This document shows, one piece after another, positions 13,896-21,016 of a DNA stretch of 21,178 nucleotides (position 1 is its first letter; every line of letters starts with the position of its first letter). A program made the translations under genes and the position numbers. The stretch is taken from positions 1-21,178 of the forward strand of contig DATHBD010000080.1 of NCBI GenBank assembly GCA_035296325.1, read 5' to 3'. This DNA comes from DATHBD01 sp035296325. GTDB taxonomy: Bacteria > Actinomycetota > Actinomycetes > Mycobacteriales > Micromonosporaceae. The notes under the pieces were generated by a model. The model saw only the letters and a program-made list of their open reading frames with translations, was not told the origin of the DNA and did no database searches.

Positions 13896-16646
13896 TCATT
13901 GGTGACGGACGCTTGAATGTGCGGCCTCGGGGCTGTTCTCGTCGTCTGACGAAGCAGGACGCGACGGGGGCGCGGGCGTGCCCAGATAGGCCCGCACGAC
14001 GTCGGGGTGGGAGAGCACCTCGGCTGGAGTTCCGGTGGCGATCACGCGCCCGAAGTCAAGAGCCACGACCCGGTCCGAGACCTGTCGGACGAACTCGACG
14101 TGGTGCTCGATCAGGATGATGGCGAGCTGCCACTCACGGGCCATCGTGGTGATCAACCGGGCCACCTCGGCTCGTTCGAACTCGGCGAGTCCCGCGGCCG
14201 GCTCGTCGAGAAGCAGGACTGCGGGCGAGCCAGCGACGGTCCGGGCGATTGCGACCAGACGCCGGTCGCCGTAGCCGAGCTCGTTCGGGAGCCGGTGCAG
14301 ATGGTCTCGAAGCCCGAACGCCTCGACTGCCGCGGCAGTCGCCGGGGTCAAGCTCCCACGGGTCGGGTGCACCATGTCCAACAGCAGCGAACGCCGGTCG
14401 TCGGGGTCCGACGCGCAACGCACGTTGTCCATCACGGTCATGTCCTCGAACAGCTCGAGGGACTGGAAGGAGCGACCCACACCTGCTCGCGCCCGACGGT
14501 GCGCCGAGAGCTTGTCGAGGCGTTGGCCGGCAAGCTCGACGCTGCCGGCTGCTGGCACGAACCCGGTGATGGCGTCGAGCAGCGTCGTCTTGCCCGCGCC
14601 GTTCGGACCGATGACCGAGACGACCTCGCCGGGGTGCACGTCGATGTCGACGCCGTCCAGGGCCACGACGGAGCCGAAGACGACGCGCAGATTGCGCGCG
14701 TGCAGCGACGCACCCCGCTGCGAAACGCTGAGCGGGTCGACCGCGTCCAGTTCCTTGAGGTTCCGGTCCCGTAGCCGCTTGATGGCCCGGCCGCGTCGGC
14801 CAGCCGCACTGGACCGACCTCCGGCAGCGATTCCGTCGGGATCGACCATCAGCTGAATGACCAGCACCACGCCAGTGGCGAGCGGGAAGAACTGGATCCA
14901 CCAGGACAGCTCGCCGACAACCGGATGGAGGACGGCGTTGGGAAGCCCGGCGTTGTGGAACATGCCGCCGATCACCGCGCCGGAGATGAACCCGATGCCG
15001 CCGATCACCGCGCCGAGCAGGGTGCTGAGCCCGACGAGCGGGTCGAACCCCACGAACTGGGGGATTGACTGGTTGAAGATCATCAGCACGCCGCCGGCGC
15101 CCGCGATGACGCCGGCGAGGGTGAACGCGTAGAGCTTGGCGCCGACAACGTCGATACCGAGGGCCTTGGCGGCCCGTTCGTTGTTGCGCACGGCGAGCAG
15201 TCGCCGCCCGGACCTCCCCCGACGCACGTTGTTGGCCACAGTGGCCAGCAGACCGAACACCACCACCACCACCAGGTAGTAGCGACGCGGGTGTGCGGTC
15301 GCGTCGATGCTCCACCCGAACAGCGTCTGGGAGGTGACGTTGAGCCCCGCCAGTCCCCCGTTGAAGGAGTCGTTGGTCAACACCACCGAGTTGATGGCCA
15401 CGGCAAGGCCGAGCGTCGCGATCGCGAGGCTCACTCCTCGTGCGCGCAGCGACGGAAGTCCCACCAGGATGCTGACCGGGATGACCGCCAGCATCCCCAC
15501 GAGCAGGCTCACGAGAAAGGGCGCCTGGTAGGCGGCCGCGACGTTTGCTGCGGTGATCGCGCCGACGCCTCCCAGCGTCAGCTGGGCAAGCGACAACTGC
15601 CCCGCAAAACCCGTGATCACGACTTGGGACAGCAGGATCGTCGCCATCATCATCGTGGCCGTCAGACCGATGACCCAGTCGTCCTTGAAGATCAGCGGGA
15701 AGACCGCGGCGATCGCGGCGACGCCCAGCAACCGGGCGCGGCTGATCTCGCCCGTGCCGACCCGAGGCAGTCTCTCGTGCACGAAACTGCGTAGCGGCAG
15801 CGACCTTCCCCTCACGATGAGCGCCACGATGATCAGGAGGAACGGGATGGCGTCTCCGACTCCACCCCACGTCAGGTAGCGGCCGGCCACCGCCTGGGTG
15901 GACCCCACCAGCAGACCACCGGCCAGGGTCAACGGGAACGACTTGAGCCCGCCGATCATGGCGCACGCAAGGGTCGGTATCAGCAGGTAGGTGAACGTGC
16001 CGGGGGTGAGCTGCAGGATCGGGCCCAGGGCGGCGCCGGCCAGACCAGCCAGGGCTCCCCCGATCGCCCAGTTGGCGGCGCGGAGCCGGGTGATGTTCCA
16101 GCCCAATGCCGCCAGCGACCGTGGCGCCTCGGCCAGCGCCGAGGTCGCCAGTCCGAATCGCGTACGCCGGTAGGCAGCCCAGAGGGCGAAGGTAAGTCCG
16201 CAGGACGCCGCGAGGAGCATCAGCGAGTCCTGCCCGACGCTCAGCAGCCCGATGCTTGCGCTGCCGGTGGGAAGGAACGACTCGGGCACCTTCGGCAGGC
16301 CGCCGAAGACCAGCACCACCAGCTGCTGGATGCTGATGAGGATCGCCAGGGTGGCGATCACCTGGGTCAGGGTCGCAGCGGCGGCGAGCGGCCGAACCCC
16401 CAGCATGTAGATGAGCCACCCGATGAACGCGGAGGTCGCGACCGCGCCGAGCACCGCCGCGGCAGGGGGCCACCCCCACTCGTCAGCGAGCTGCCACTGC
16501 ACGTACCCACCCACCATGGCCGTCCCGCCGCCGGCGAAATTGATCACCCCGGAGCTGCGGAAGACCACGACCAGACCAAGTGCACCAATCGTGTAGAACC
16601 CACCCGTTGCCATGCCCAGGATGATCAGCTGCAGCAACTCGGTCAT
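13896..16646 (-). CDS. LivH-LivM-LivG fusion: two permeases and an ATPase of a branched-chain-type ABC transporter
   Basis: One 916-residue chain contains three proteins that are usually separate. Residues 1-295 are LivH-like permease (GFYTIGALGLVVVFRSSGVI at the N-terminus). Residues about 297-620 are LivM-like (ITGFAGQLSLAQLTLGGVGA, then RNNERAAKALGIDV). Residues about 645-880 are the LivG ATPase. The ATPase has Walker A GPNGAGKTT (about 679-687) and Walker B VLLLDEPAAGL (about 809-819). Its signature is LGYGDRR, a LivG-type variant of LSGGQ, and the switch His is in ILIEHHVEF. The stop overlaps a possible start of the binding-protein gene. LivM-LivG fusions are common in actinobacteria; inclusion of LivH is rarer. 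The ATG at 16646 has no strong ribosome binding site and begins 11 bases after a 38-codon ORF, suggesting coupling. Confidence 0.93.
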   Translation of the reverse strand: MTELLQLIILGMATGGFYTIGALGLVVVFRSSGVINFAGGGTAMVGGYVQWQLADEWGWPPAAAVLGAVATSAFIGWLIYMLGVRPLAAAATLTQVIATLAILISIQQLVVLVFGGLPKVPESFLPTGSASIGLLSVGQDSLMLLAASCGLTFALWAAYRRTRFGLATSALAEAPRSLAALGWNITRLRAANWAIGGALAGLAGAALGPILQLTPGTFTYLLIPTLACAMIGGLKSFPLTLAGGLLVGSTQAVAGRYLTWGGVGDAIPFLLIIVALIVRGRSLPLRSFVHERLPRVGTGEISRARLLGVAAIAAVFPLIFKDDWVIGLTATMMMATILLSQVVITGFAGQLSLAQLTLGGVGAITAANVAAAYQAPFLVSLLVGMLAVIPVSILVGLPSLRARGVSLAIATLGLAVAINSVVLTNDSFNGGLAGLNVTSQTLFGWSIDATAHPRRYYLVVVVVFGLLATVANNVRRGRSGRRLLAVRNNERAAKALGIDVVGAKLYAFTLAGVIAGAGGVLMIFNQSIPQFVGFDPLVGLSTLLGAVIGGIGFISGAVIGGMFHNAGLPNAVLHPVVGELSWWIQFFPLATGVVLVIQLMVDPDGIAAGGRSSAAGRRGRAIKRLRDRNLKELDAVDPLSVSQRGASLHARNLRVVFGSVVALDGVDIDVHPGEVVSVIGPNGAGKTTLLDAITGFVPAAGSVELAGQRLDKLSAHRRARAGVGRSFQSLELFEDMTVMDNVRCASDPDDRRSLLLDMVHPTRGSLTPATAAAVEAFGLRDHLHRLPNELGYGDRRLVAIARTVAGSPAVLLLDEPAAGLAEFERAEVARLITTMAREWQLAIILIEHHVEFVRQVSDRVVALDFGRVIATGTPAEVLSHPDVVRAYLGTPAPPSRPASSDDENSPEAAHSSVRHQ

Positions 16647-16657
16647 CGTCGTGCCGA

Positions 16658-16774
16658 TCAGTCCGTGTGGGTGACGCGGACGTCACGGGCGATGTCGAAG
16701 GAGTCCCTTGAGCCGTGCGGGATCAGGGTGACCACGGACGGGCCGGGTTCGAACGAGTGCTGCGTGTCGTTCAT
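16658..16774 (-). CDS. Small ORF, 38 residues, between amidohydrolase and transporter genes
   Basis: ATG at 16774 is preceded by TTGGAG with six bases between, a good ribosome binding site. The ORF ends with TGA at 16658, 11 bases before the transporter start, which itself lacks a good site. The peptide runs from MNDTQHSFEPGPSVVTLIPH to FDIARDVRVTHTD. It has no signal peptide or membrane segment and matches no family known to me. It could be a leader that couples translation to the transporter, a small accessory protein, or the tail of a lost gene. Confidence 0.5.
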   Translation of the reverse strand: MNDTQHSFEPGPSVVTLIPHGSRDSFDIARDVRVTHTD

Positions 16775-16847
16775 GGCGTTCTCCAAGGGGTTGCGGTGGC
16801 GGGAGCATCGTGTGTCCGGGTTGACCTGCCGGCTGCGGAGCCGGCGC

Positions 16848-17861
16848 TCAGCGAGCCTGGGCTCCGGTCAGGGCAGCCAGATCGTCGCCGAACATGAGCG
16901 CGGCGTTGCGGTCCAAGATGGCCGCCTTCTCCTCGTCACTGAGGTACGCCGAGTCGCTCACGAACGAGATGGCGTCGTCGAGCGACGCGAAGATCTCATC
17001 GCTGCCGAGGACCAGCCGGTCGGCGCCGTAGCTGTCCTTGGCGACCAGCAGCGCGGCCGGCACGTCCTGCATGCCGACGTCGTACCAGAAGCGCCGCAGG
17101 CCACTGAGGGGATCCTGCGGGTCGAGCGGAAGGTCTTTGAGGAAGGACATGAACCCCTTGCCAGCCGCCGTCACCGCGCTCCGCGCGAAGCCGCGGCGCA
17201 GGTTCCGCTCGTTGCGCGGCCAGATGAACGGCAGGAAGCCTCCGCACATCGCGAACACGAACCGAAGGGTCGGGTAGCGGGTCGATAGCCCGGAGTAGAG
17301 AATCCGGACGGGCGCGACGGTGATCTGCAAGGGACTGCCGTAGCCGGTGTGCAGCCCCCATTCAGCCAAGCCGGGGTGCACAGCGGAGTCCGTGCCGACG
17401 GGGTGGATATAGACCACGGCGTTGTGTCGGGCGAGGTTCTCCCAGAAGGGCTCGAACTCCGGGGAGTCGATGGGGCGGCCGTTGACGATGCACGGGAGGC
17501 CGATGCCCACCGTCCCGAGCTCGGCGAAGCATCGTTCGGTCTCGGCGATCGCCGCCTCGACGTGGGGAAGCGGGACGCTGCCGAAGGCGGCGAAGCGTCC
17601 GGGGTAGCGACGCGCGATGTCCGCGTACGCGTCGTTGATCACGGCGGTGGTCTCCGATGCCGCCGAGGCGTCGGGAAGTGCCACGTCCAGGCCGATGGCG
17701 GACAGGATCTGCAGTTGCACGCCGTTGCGATCGAGCTTGGCCAAGCGGTCGTCGAAGTCGTCGGGCTGACGCGCGAATCCGCCCAGATCGGAACGTCCGG
17801 CCGCGACGAGCGCCTCCATGTAGACGGCGGGCCAGTAGTGGGCATGAACGTCGATGCGCAT
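16848..17861 (-). CDS. Amidohydrolase family 2 (ACMSD-like metal-dependent hydrolase/decarboxylase)
   Basis: This is a 337-residue protein. ATG 17861 is chosen because GGAGAG lies five to seven bases upstream and the metal motif then starts at the usual place. The TIM-barrel features are DVHAH (His6, His8), IHPVG (His153) and GSDEIF (Asp288), which are the expected metal ligands. In relatives the strand before GGFLP carries a catalytic His (AHGGG); here the bases read AMCGGFLPF, with Met205 and Cys206 instead. Members decarboxylate or hydrolyse small aromatic or muconate-type acids. The changed residue may alter or abolish the usual chemistry, or another residue may replace it. It is followed by the 38-codon ORF and the transporter, and preceded by a 305-base gap. 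Confidence 0.88.
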   Translation of the reverse strand: MRIDVHAHYWPAVYMEALVAAGRSDLGGFARQPDDFDDRLAKLDRNGVQLQILSAIGLDVALPDASAASETTAVINDAYADIARRYPGRFAAFGSVPLPHVEAAIAETERCFAELGTVGIGLPCIVNGRPIDSPEFEPFWENLARHNAVVYIHPVGTDSAVHPGLAEWGLHTGYGSPLQITVAPVRILYSGLSTRYPTLRFVFAMCGGFLPFIWPRNERNLRRGFARSAVTAAGKGFMSFLKDLPLDPQDPLSGLRRFWYDVGMQDVPAALLVAKDSYGADRLVLGSDEIFASLDDAISFVSDSAYLSDEEKAAILDRNAALMFGDDLAALTGAQAR

Positions 17862-18166
17862 GGGATCTCTCCAGATCGTCAAGGGGCAGGGAGGCCGGAT
17901 ATCGCGCCGGGACAGGCGATAGCCGAGGGGTGGTTTGACTGGGGGGCGGTGGCCGGCTGGCAGGTTTTCAGTCCGGGCAATGGCTCGGGTGAGCCAGCGG
18001 TCTTCGGGTCATGACGGCTGGCGTTCCGGGTGCGCCGGTCGGCGTGGAGGTGGCGTCGCAACGTCCTCGATGTGTGCGATCCCGTGTGTCGGTCGGGTGA
18101 TGTCCACCCGATCTGCGGACCGGGTGACGCTGCGTTCCGGTGGCATCGCGTTCATCGACGTCGGCC
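17862..18166. other. Gap between livF and the amidohydrolase gene
   Basis: No supported gene. The gap contains the amidohydrolase ribosome binding site and a 7-bp inverted repeat TCGGGTG/CACCCGA with a five-base loop (18093-18111), which could be a hairpin terminator after livF or a protein-binding site. A second promoter for the downstream genes may lie here; I see no clear boxes. Confidence 0.45.
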
Positions 18167-18856
18167 TCACAGCGCCGCAGCGAGGTAGCTGCGCTCGATC
18201 TTGTCGGCGTCGCGTAGCAGGTCACTGGCGGGTCCCGACAGACCCAGACGGCCCTGGTGCAGAACGTATCCGCGATCACAGATGCCCAGGACCAAACGGA
18301 TCTGCTGCTCGACCAGCACCACTGCTGTGCCCTGATCAGCCAAGGTCCGGACGGCGGCGAACAGCTCGCGCACCACCATTGGCGACAAGCCCAGTGAGAG
18401 CTCGTCGGCCAGAAGGAGGCTGGGTTTCCTTGCCATCGCCCGGCCCATGCCGAGCATCTGCTGCTCGCCGCCGGAGAGCAGACCGGCCTTGCGGTCCAGC
18501 AGCCGCGTCAGCGCGGGAAAGATCCGCAGCGCTTCCGCGGGATCCCCGTCGCCCAGCCTCAGGTTCTCCGCGACGGTCAGGTCGCGGAAGACCGCCCGGT
18601 CGTCGGTGACCAGCGCCATGCCGCGCTGGGCTCGTCGGTACAGCGGATCCGACGATGTGCGACCTGCGATCTCGACGGTCCCAGAGATCAGCGGAAGGTC
18701 GCCGGCGATGGTCAGGAGCGCAGTGGTCTTTCCCGCGCCGTTGGGCCCGAGCAGCGCCACCACCTCACCCGCCTCGACCCGGATCGACAGGTCCTCGACG
18801 ATCGCGACGCCGTCGTACCCGGCGGCCAGGCCGTGCGTTTGCAGCATCGTCGTCAT
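18167..18856 (-). CDS. livF: Branched-chain-type ABC transporter ATPase, LivF
   Basis: The protein is 229 residues, the normal LivF length. Walker A GPNGAGKTT is at 37-45, the signature LSGGEQQ at 127-133, Walker B LLLADE at 147-152, and the switch region is VVLVEQQ. The Q-loop area reads ALVTDDRAVFRDLTVAENL, typical of LivF (normally PE.R.IF..LTV). It should pair with the LivG domain of the fused transporter to power import. The start ATG overlaps the stop of the upstream MDR gene as ATGA. Placing livF apart from the other transporter genes, between two enzymes, is unusual but compatible with one transcription unit. Confidence 0.93.
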   Translation of the reverse strand: MTTMLQTHGLAAGYDGVAIVEDLSIRVEAGEVVALLGPNGAGKTTALLTIAGDLPLISGTVEIAGRTSSDPLYRRAQRGMALVTDDRAVFRDLTVAENLRLGDGDPAEALRIFPALTRLLDRKAGLLSGGEQQMLGMGRAMARKPSLLLADELSLGLSPMVVRELFAAVRTLADQGTAVVLVEQQIRLVLGICDRGYVLHQGRLGLSGPASDLLRDADKIERSYLAAAL

Positions 18857-19860
18857 CGCTGGTCCCGGGCGTCTGCCTCAGGGGAGATGCGAAGGGCGAT
18901 CTTGCCCGTCACGCTGCGGTCCAGACAGCCGAACGCCTCCTCGATGTCATCGAAGTCGAAGACAGCGGACACGACGGGCCGGACGGAGCCCGCCGAGATC
19001 GCGGTGGCCACCCGGTCGAGGGCCTCCGGGACGGGGTTGGAGTACACATTGGTCGCGGACATGTCGCCCAGTAGGGCCGGGGCAACCGCGTTGGTCGTGG
19101 AGGCCACTCTTCCCCCCGGGGCGGCGACGGAGAAGACGAAGTCGGCGAAGGCTCGTTGACGAGCCGACTCGTCGGCTCGCGCACTGCCCAGGCGCGGTCG
19201 CGCCAGATCCACCAGCGCATCGACGCCGTCTGGCGCGATCTCCCGCACCTGCGCCGCGAGGCGTCCGGTCGTCCAGTCGAGCACCTCGGCCGCGCCGAGC
19301 TCGGAGAGGAGGTCGGCCTGGGCCCCCGGTCGCGCCACCGCCACCACCCGGGCGCCGGTCGCTCGGGCCAGCTGCACCGCGAAGGTGCCGGTGCCCCCAG
19401 CGGCCCCCAGTACGAGGACGGTGTCCTCGCCGGTGAGCTGCACCGCGTCGAGACACGCCTGCGCGGTGACCGCTGCCACTCCGAGGACGCCGGCCTCGAG
19501 AGCGGAGATCCCCGTCGGCATGGCGGTGACGAAGCTGTCGGCCGGGCACGCAACGTACTCGGCGAAGGTTCCGTCGCCGGTGTAGCTGCGTTTGACGAAG
19601 CCCCACACGCGGTCACCAGGAGAGAACCTGGTGACCTGCGCACCGACCGCTTCGACGACGCCCGATACGTCCCTACCAAGGACCACAGGGAAGCGGTACG
19701 GCAGCATCTCGCGGAAGTAGCCCGCGCTCACCAAGCGGTCGACCGGGTTGACGGAGCTGGCGAGGATCCGGATCAGGATCTCGTCGTCGGCGTACGTCGG
19801 TGTGACCGTCTCCGACATGCGGGGTGAGGCGTCGAAGCTCTCCAGCAGGTAGGCCTTCAT
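18853..19860 (-). CDS. MDR-family NAD(P)-dependent oxidoreductase (quinone oxidoreductase-like)
   Basis: This is a 335-residue protein. It starts MKAYLLESFD at ATG 19860, eight bases after the flavin reductase stop. The N-terminal GroES-like domain has SSVNPVDRLVSAGYF, FPVVLGRDVSGVVEAVG and GDRVWGF. The Rossmann domain has the glycine motif GAAGGTG at 152-158, and the C-terminus has GKIALRI. The cysteine/histidine cluster for structural zinc is absent, so it belongs to the zinc-free quinone oxidoreductase branch, which usually uses NADPH to reduce enones or quinones. In this setting it probably reduces a pathway intermediate or a C=C bond. A longer upstream reading exists, but it overlaps the flavin reductase gene. 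Confidence 0.9.
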   Translation of the reverse strand: MKAYLLESFDASPRMSETVTPTYADDEILIRILASSVNPVDRLVSAGYFREMLPYRFPVVLGRDVSGVVEAVGAQVTRFSPGDRVWGFVKRSYTGDGTFAEYVACPADSFVTAMPTGISALEAGVLGVAAVTAQACLDAVQLTGEDTVLVLGAAGGTGTFAVQLARATGARVVAVARPGAQADLLSELGAAEVLDWTTGRLAAQVREIAPDGVDALVDLARPRLGSARADESARQRAFADFVFSVAAPGGRVASTTNAVAPALLGDMSATNVYSNPVPEALDRVATAISAGSVRPVVSAVFDFDDIEEAFGCLDRSVTGKIALRISPEADARDQR

Positions 19861-19868
19861 CGTCGCGC

Positions 19869-20426
19869 TCACGACGCCCACCATCCGCCGTCGCCCTCGC
19901 CGAGGGAGAACGGCGCCCGGCGCGGACGCGCGTGCACCCCGTACCCGCCGCGGTGGAAGAGCAACGGCCGGCGGTCGGCCCCGGTGCCCATGTCGGTCAC
20001 CCGGCCGACGACGATCGTGTGATCGCCCCCGTCGAACTCTGACCACAACTCGCACTCGATCCAGGCGCACACCCCGTCGAGCCGTGGTGCGCCCGAGAGC
20101 GTCGGTCGCCAGTCGACCTGGTCGAACTTCTCGCCTCCCGAGCGGGCGAACCTGGCACTGAGCGCCTCCTGATCCTCCGCGAGCACGTTCACGCAGAAGC
20201 GTCCGATGGCGCGCAGCCGTGGCCAGGTGCTCGACGTCAACGCGGGGCAAAAGCTGATCAGGGGTGGCGCCAGAGAGAGGGAGACAAAGGACTGGCAGGT
20301 GAAGCCCAGCGGCCGGTCGCCCTCGATGCCGGTCACGACGACCACGCCTGAGGCGAAGTGGCCCATGACATCGCGGATCTGCCGGGGAGTCATCACGTCA
20401 GCCACGGTGGCGCTCGCGATCATCAC
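19869..20426 (-). CDS. Flavin reductase domain protein (HpaC-like), reductase of a two-component monooxygenase
   Basis: The product is 185 residues, the usual size of short-chain flavin reductases. The split FMN-binding barrel shows DVMGHFASGVVVVTG, GFTCQSFVSLSLAPPLISFC and RFCVNVLAEDQEALSARFA. Near the end is PLLFHRGGYG, and the GDHTIVVGRV segment is the usual conserved strand (DH..). It should use NAD(P)H to make reduced FMN for the luciferase-like monooxygenase at 11456-12613. The first codon is GTG at 20426 followed by ATG; AAAGG lies about seven bases upstream. It is the first gene after a strong-looking promoter whose spacer holds a palindrome, so the TetR regulator probably controls it. 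Confidence 0.92.
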   Translation of the reverse strand: MMIASATVADVMTPRQIRDVMGHFASGVVVVTGIEGDRPLGFTCQSFVSLSLAPPLISFCPALTSSTWPRLRAIGRFCVNVLAEDQEALSARFARSGGEKFDQVDWRPTLSGAPRLDGVCAWIECELWSEFDGGDHTIVVGRVTDMGTGADRRPLLFHRGGYGVHARPRRAPFSLGEGDGGWWAS

Positions 20427-20459
20427 GTCATCGCCTTTCTGCTGCCTGGAGGTGTCATC

Positions 20460-20488
20460 AACATACTGACTCGTCAGTCAGTTGTAAA
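20460..20488 (-). promoter_or_regulatory. Sigma70-like promoter of the flavin reductase gene
   Basis: On the minus strand a -35 box TTTACA (20488-20483) and a -10 box TATGTT (20465-20460) are separated by exactly 17 bases. The gene start lies 34-39 bases downstream, leaving a short leader. The 17-base spacer is almost wholly covered by the palindrome described separately. Confidence 0.65.
20465..20482. promoter_or_regulatory. TetR-type operator palindrome
   Basis: The 18 bases ACTGACTCGTCAGTCAGT form a perfect inverted repeat with 7-bp arms and a four-base centre. A second, overlapping 14-bp palindrome (ACTGAC-TC-GTCAGT) shares the left end. Length and form suit TetR dimers. Binding here would cover the promoter spacer and block transcription. 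Confidence 0.7.
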
Positions 20489-20559
20489 CCCCCGGTGGGC
20501 CTGAATTGAGCAGCACCTCAGGCGGCCGCTCCACGCGGGGCCACCGCGGCTGCCAGCGG
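20489..20559. other. Short upstream stretch, nothing recognised
   Basis: This links the promoter to the cupin debris. No gene or signal is visible. Confidence 0.4.
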
Positions 20560-20700
20560 CGGCGATAAGCCGTCGTCCTGTCCCAGCAGCAACCAGCGGA
20601 AGAAGAACTGCGCTCCCGAGTCCGGGGCGGCGCCGTGCCAGTGCTTCACCCGGCGGGCACCACAGCACCTCGCCGGCACCAGGTCGACGGTTCGTCGCCA
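20560..20700 (-). pseudogene. Cupin-domain protein fragment, frameshifted
   Basis: In one minus-strand frame the bases read RPGAGEVLWCPPG, and in the next VKHWHGAAPDS. Together they form the classic cupin segment G(E/D)V.W.PPG.KHWHGA, with two metal-binding histidines. The switch occurs at about 20645. No other cupin strands are found on either side, so only a fragment survives. Such cupins often accompany carboxymuconolactone decarboxylase-type or redox enzymes. Confidence 0.55.
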
Positions 20701-20816
20701 CCCGGCGGAGGCTCTACGCTCTCGCTCTCGGCCACCGCAAGGTCTGATGTTGTGTCCACAACGCACAGACGGTCATGCGGTGGCCGTCTTCATTCCCGCG
20801 GCATGCGAGGTCACCC

Positions 20817-21016
20817 TCACGAACGGCGGCTGCCGTACCAGCTAGGGCTTCGGGGGGTCCGGGTGAGGCGGGTCAGCAGTGTGCGCAGCTGCGCGGACTC
20901 GTCGTCGTCCATTACCGCGAGGAGCTGCTGTTCGGCCTGGTCGCTGCGCGGACCGCTCGGGCCAGCGCCGTGTGCCCGTCCCCGGTCAGCTCGACGACGT
21001 TGCGGCGACCGACCCG
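20817..21016 (-). pseudogene. MarR-family regulator, C-terminal half only
   Basis: The minus strand reads VGRRNVVELTGDGHTALARA, the end of the winged-helix wing and the following helix of MarR proteins. After a frameshift near 20945 it continues DQAEQQLLAVMDDDESAQLR, the usual C-terminal dimerisation helix, to a stop at 20817. The N-terminal half should lie to the right of 21016, but that DNA encodes an epimerase on the other strand. The gene was therefore truncated by a rearrangement. Confidence 0.6.

Noticed and set aside
14134..16479. Very long open frame on the minus strand in another frame of the transporter gene
   Set aside because: It overlaps the LivHMG fusion completely, and its product is Arg/Gly/Pro-rich without domains: a GC-skew shadow.
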